Source: an uncultured Actinomycetes bacterium
GTDB lineage: Bacteria > Actinomycetota > Acidimicrobiia > IMCC26256 > PALSA-555
Direction of reading: 5' to 3'
Assembly: GCA_937927875.1 (NCBI GenBank)
Contig: CALEYV010000059.1
Location: 1 to 5,795, forward strand
Length of the DNA: 5,795 nt
Numbering within the stretch: the stretch's first letter is position 1; every line of letters begins with the position of its first letter. The notes under the pieces were generated by a model. The model saw nothing but the letters and a program-made list of their open reading frames with translations. It did no database searches and had not been told where the DNA came from. Below, piece by piece: positions 5,741-5,795 of the stretch. Position numbers and translations under genes: made by a program.

Positions 5741-5795
5741 CTAGGACGCTGTTGAAGAAGGCGGTTTGTTTGGGGCGGCGGGTTCGTAGGCTTCG
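5741..5795. mobile_element. Possible insertion-sequence end at the window edge
   Basis: A CTAG tetramer (5741-5744) is followed immediately by GACGCTGTTGAAGAAGG (5745-5761), then a less GC-rich stretch running off the edge. CTGTTGAA followed by an A/G run resembles the terminal inverted repeats of several insertion sequences, and CTAG fits the YTAR four-base target used by IS5- and IS701-type elements. Neither the opposite end nor a transposase is visible, so this is only a suggestion. Alternatively the stretch may be the tail of a minus-strand gene entering from the right, with a stop at 5743-5741. Confidence 0.25.

Noticed and set aside
5741..5794. Seventeen codons ending in TAG on the minus strand at the right edge, as the tail of a gene
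   Set aside because: The peptide ending PNKPPSSTAS matches no family I recognise and is too short to support a coding call; the insertion-sequence reading is equally possible.
1..5795. CRISPR array, tRNA, rRNA or riboswitch
   Set aside because: No spaced direct repeats, tRNA-like cloverleaf or T-loop consensus, or long structured leader was seen; nearly every base is coding.

Overview
The window is very GC-rich (roughly 70% by eye), with G/C-ending codons, GTG starts, overlapping genes and almost no intergenic DNA. It carries an F420/FMN luciferase-like oxidoreductase beside an acyl-CoA dehydrogenase. Together these suggest a high-GC actinobacterium, possibly a deep lineage such as Acidimicrobiia or Thermoleophilia. 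The lineage is an inference from style; no phylogenetic marker is present.

Layout. (1) Bases 1-97, minus strand: the N-terminus of a membrane protein cut by the left edge. (2) A compact divergent control region (98-125). (3) A plus-strand pair, acyl-CoA dehydrogenase (126-1340) and luciferase-like monooxygenase (1337-2230), joined by a GTGA overlap and probably co-translated in a catabolic or CoA-thioester pathway. (4) A convergent junction where one CTAG palindrome (2227-2230) supplies both facing stop codons. (5) A tight minus-strand three-gene operon, read right to left: a 595-residue MGDG-synthase/MurG-like glycosyltransferase carrying a C-terminal membrane helix and a degenerate NodB-like domain (5656-3869); an apparently intact NodB polysaccharide deacetylase that seems to start at a CTG inside a CTGA overlap (3872-3120); and a 9-10-helix EamA/DMT-type transporter two bases further on (3117-2227). 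(6) A short right-hand flank (5657-5795) with a possible promoter, a hairpin, and a possible insertion-sequence end at the window edge.

The most interesting element is the minus-strand operon. A cytoplasmic lipid-type glycosyltransferase is fused through one membrane helix to what reads as a catalytically dead deacetylase domain. The next gene encodes a deacetylase of the same fold with its active-site residues intact, and the third gene encodes a multi-helix transporter. A testable hypothesis is an envelope glycolipid module: a sugar is transferred to a lipid on the inner face, the product or its precursor is moved across the membrane, and an acetyl group is removed outside by a deacetylase that may dock on its inactive relative. 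Only the domain content and gene order are seen; substrate, flipping and docking are inference.
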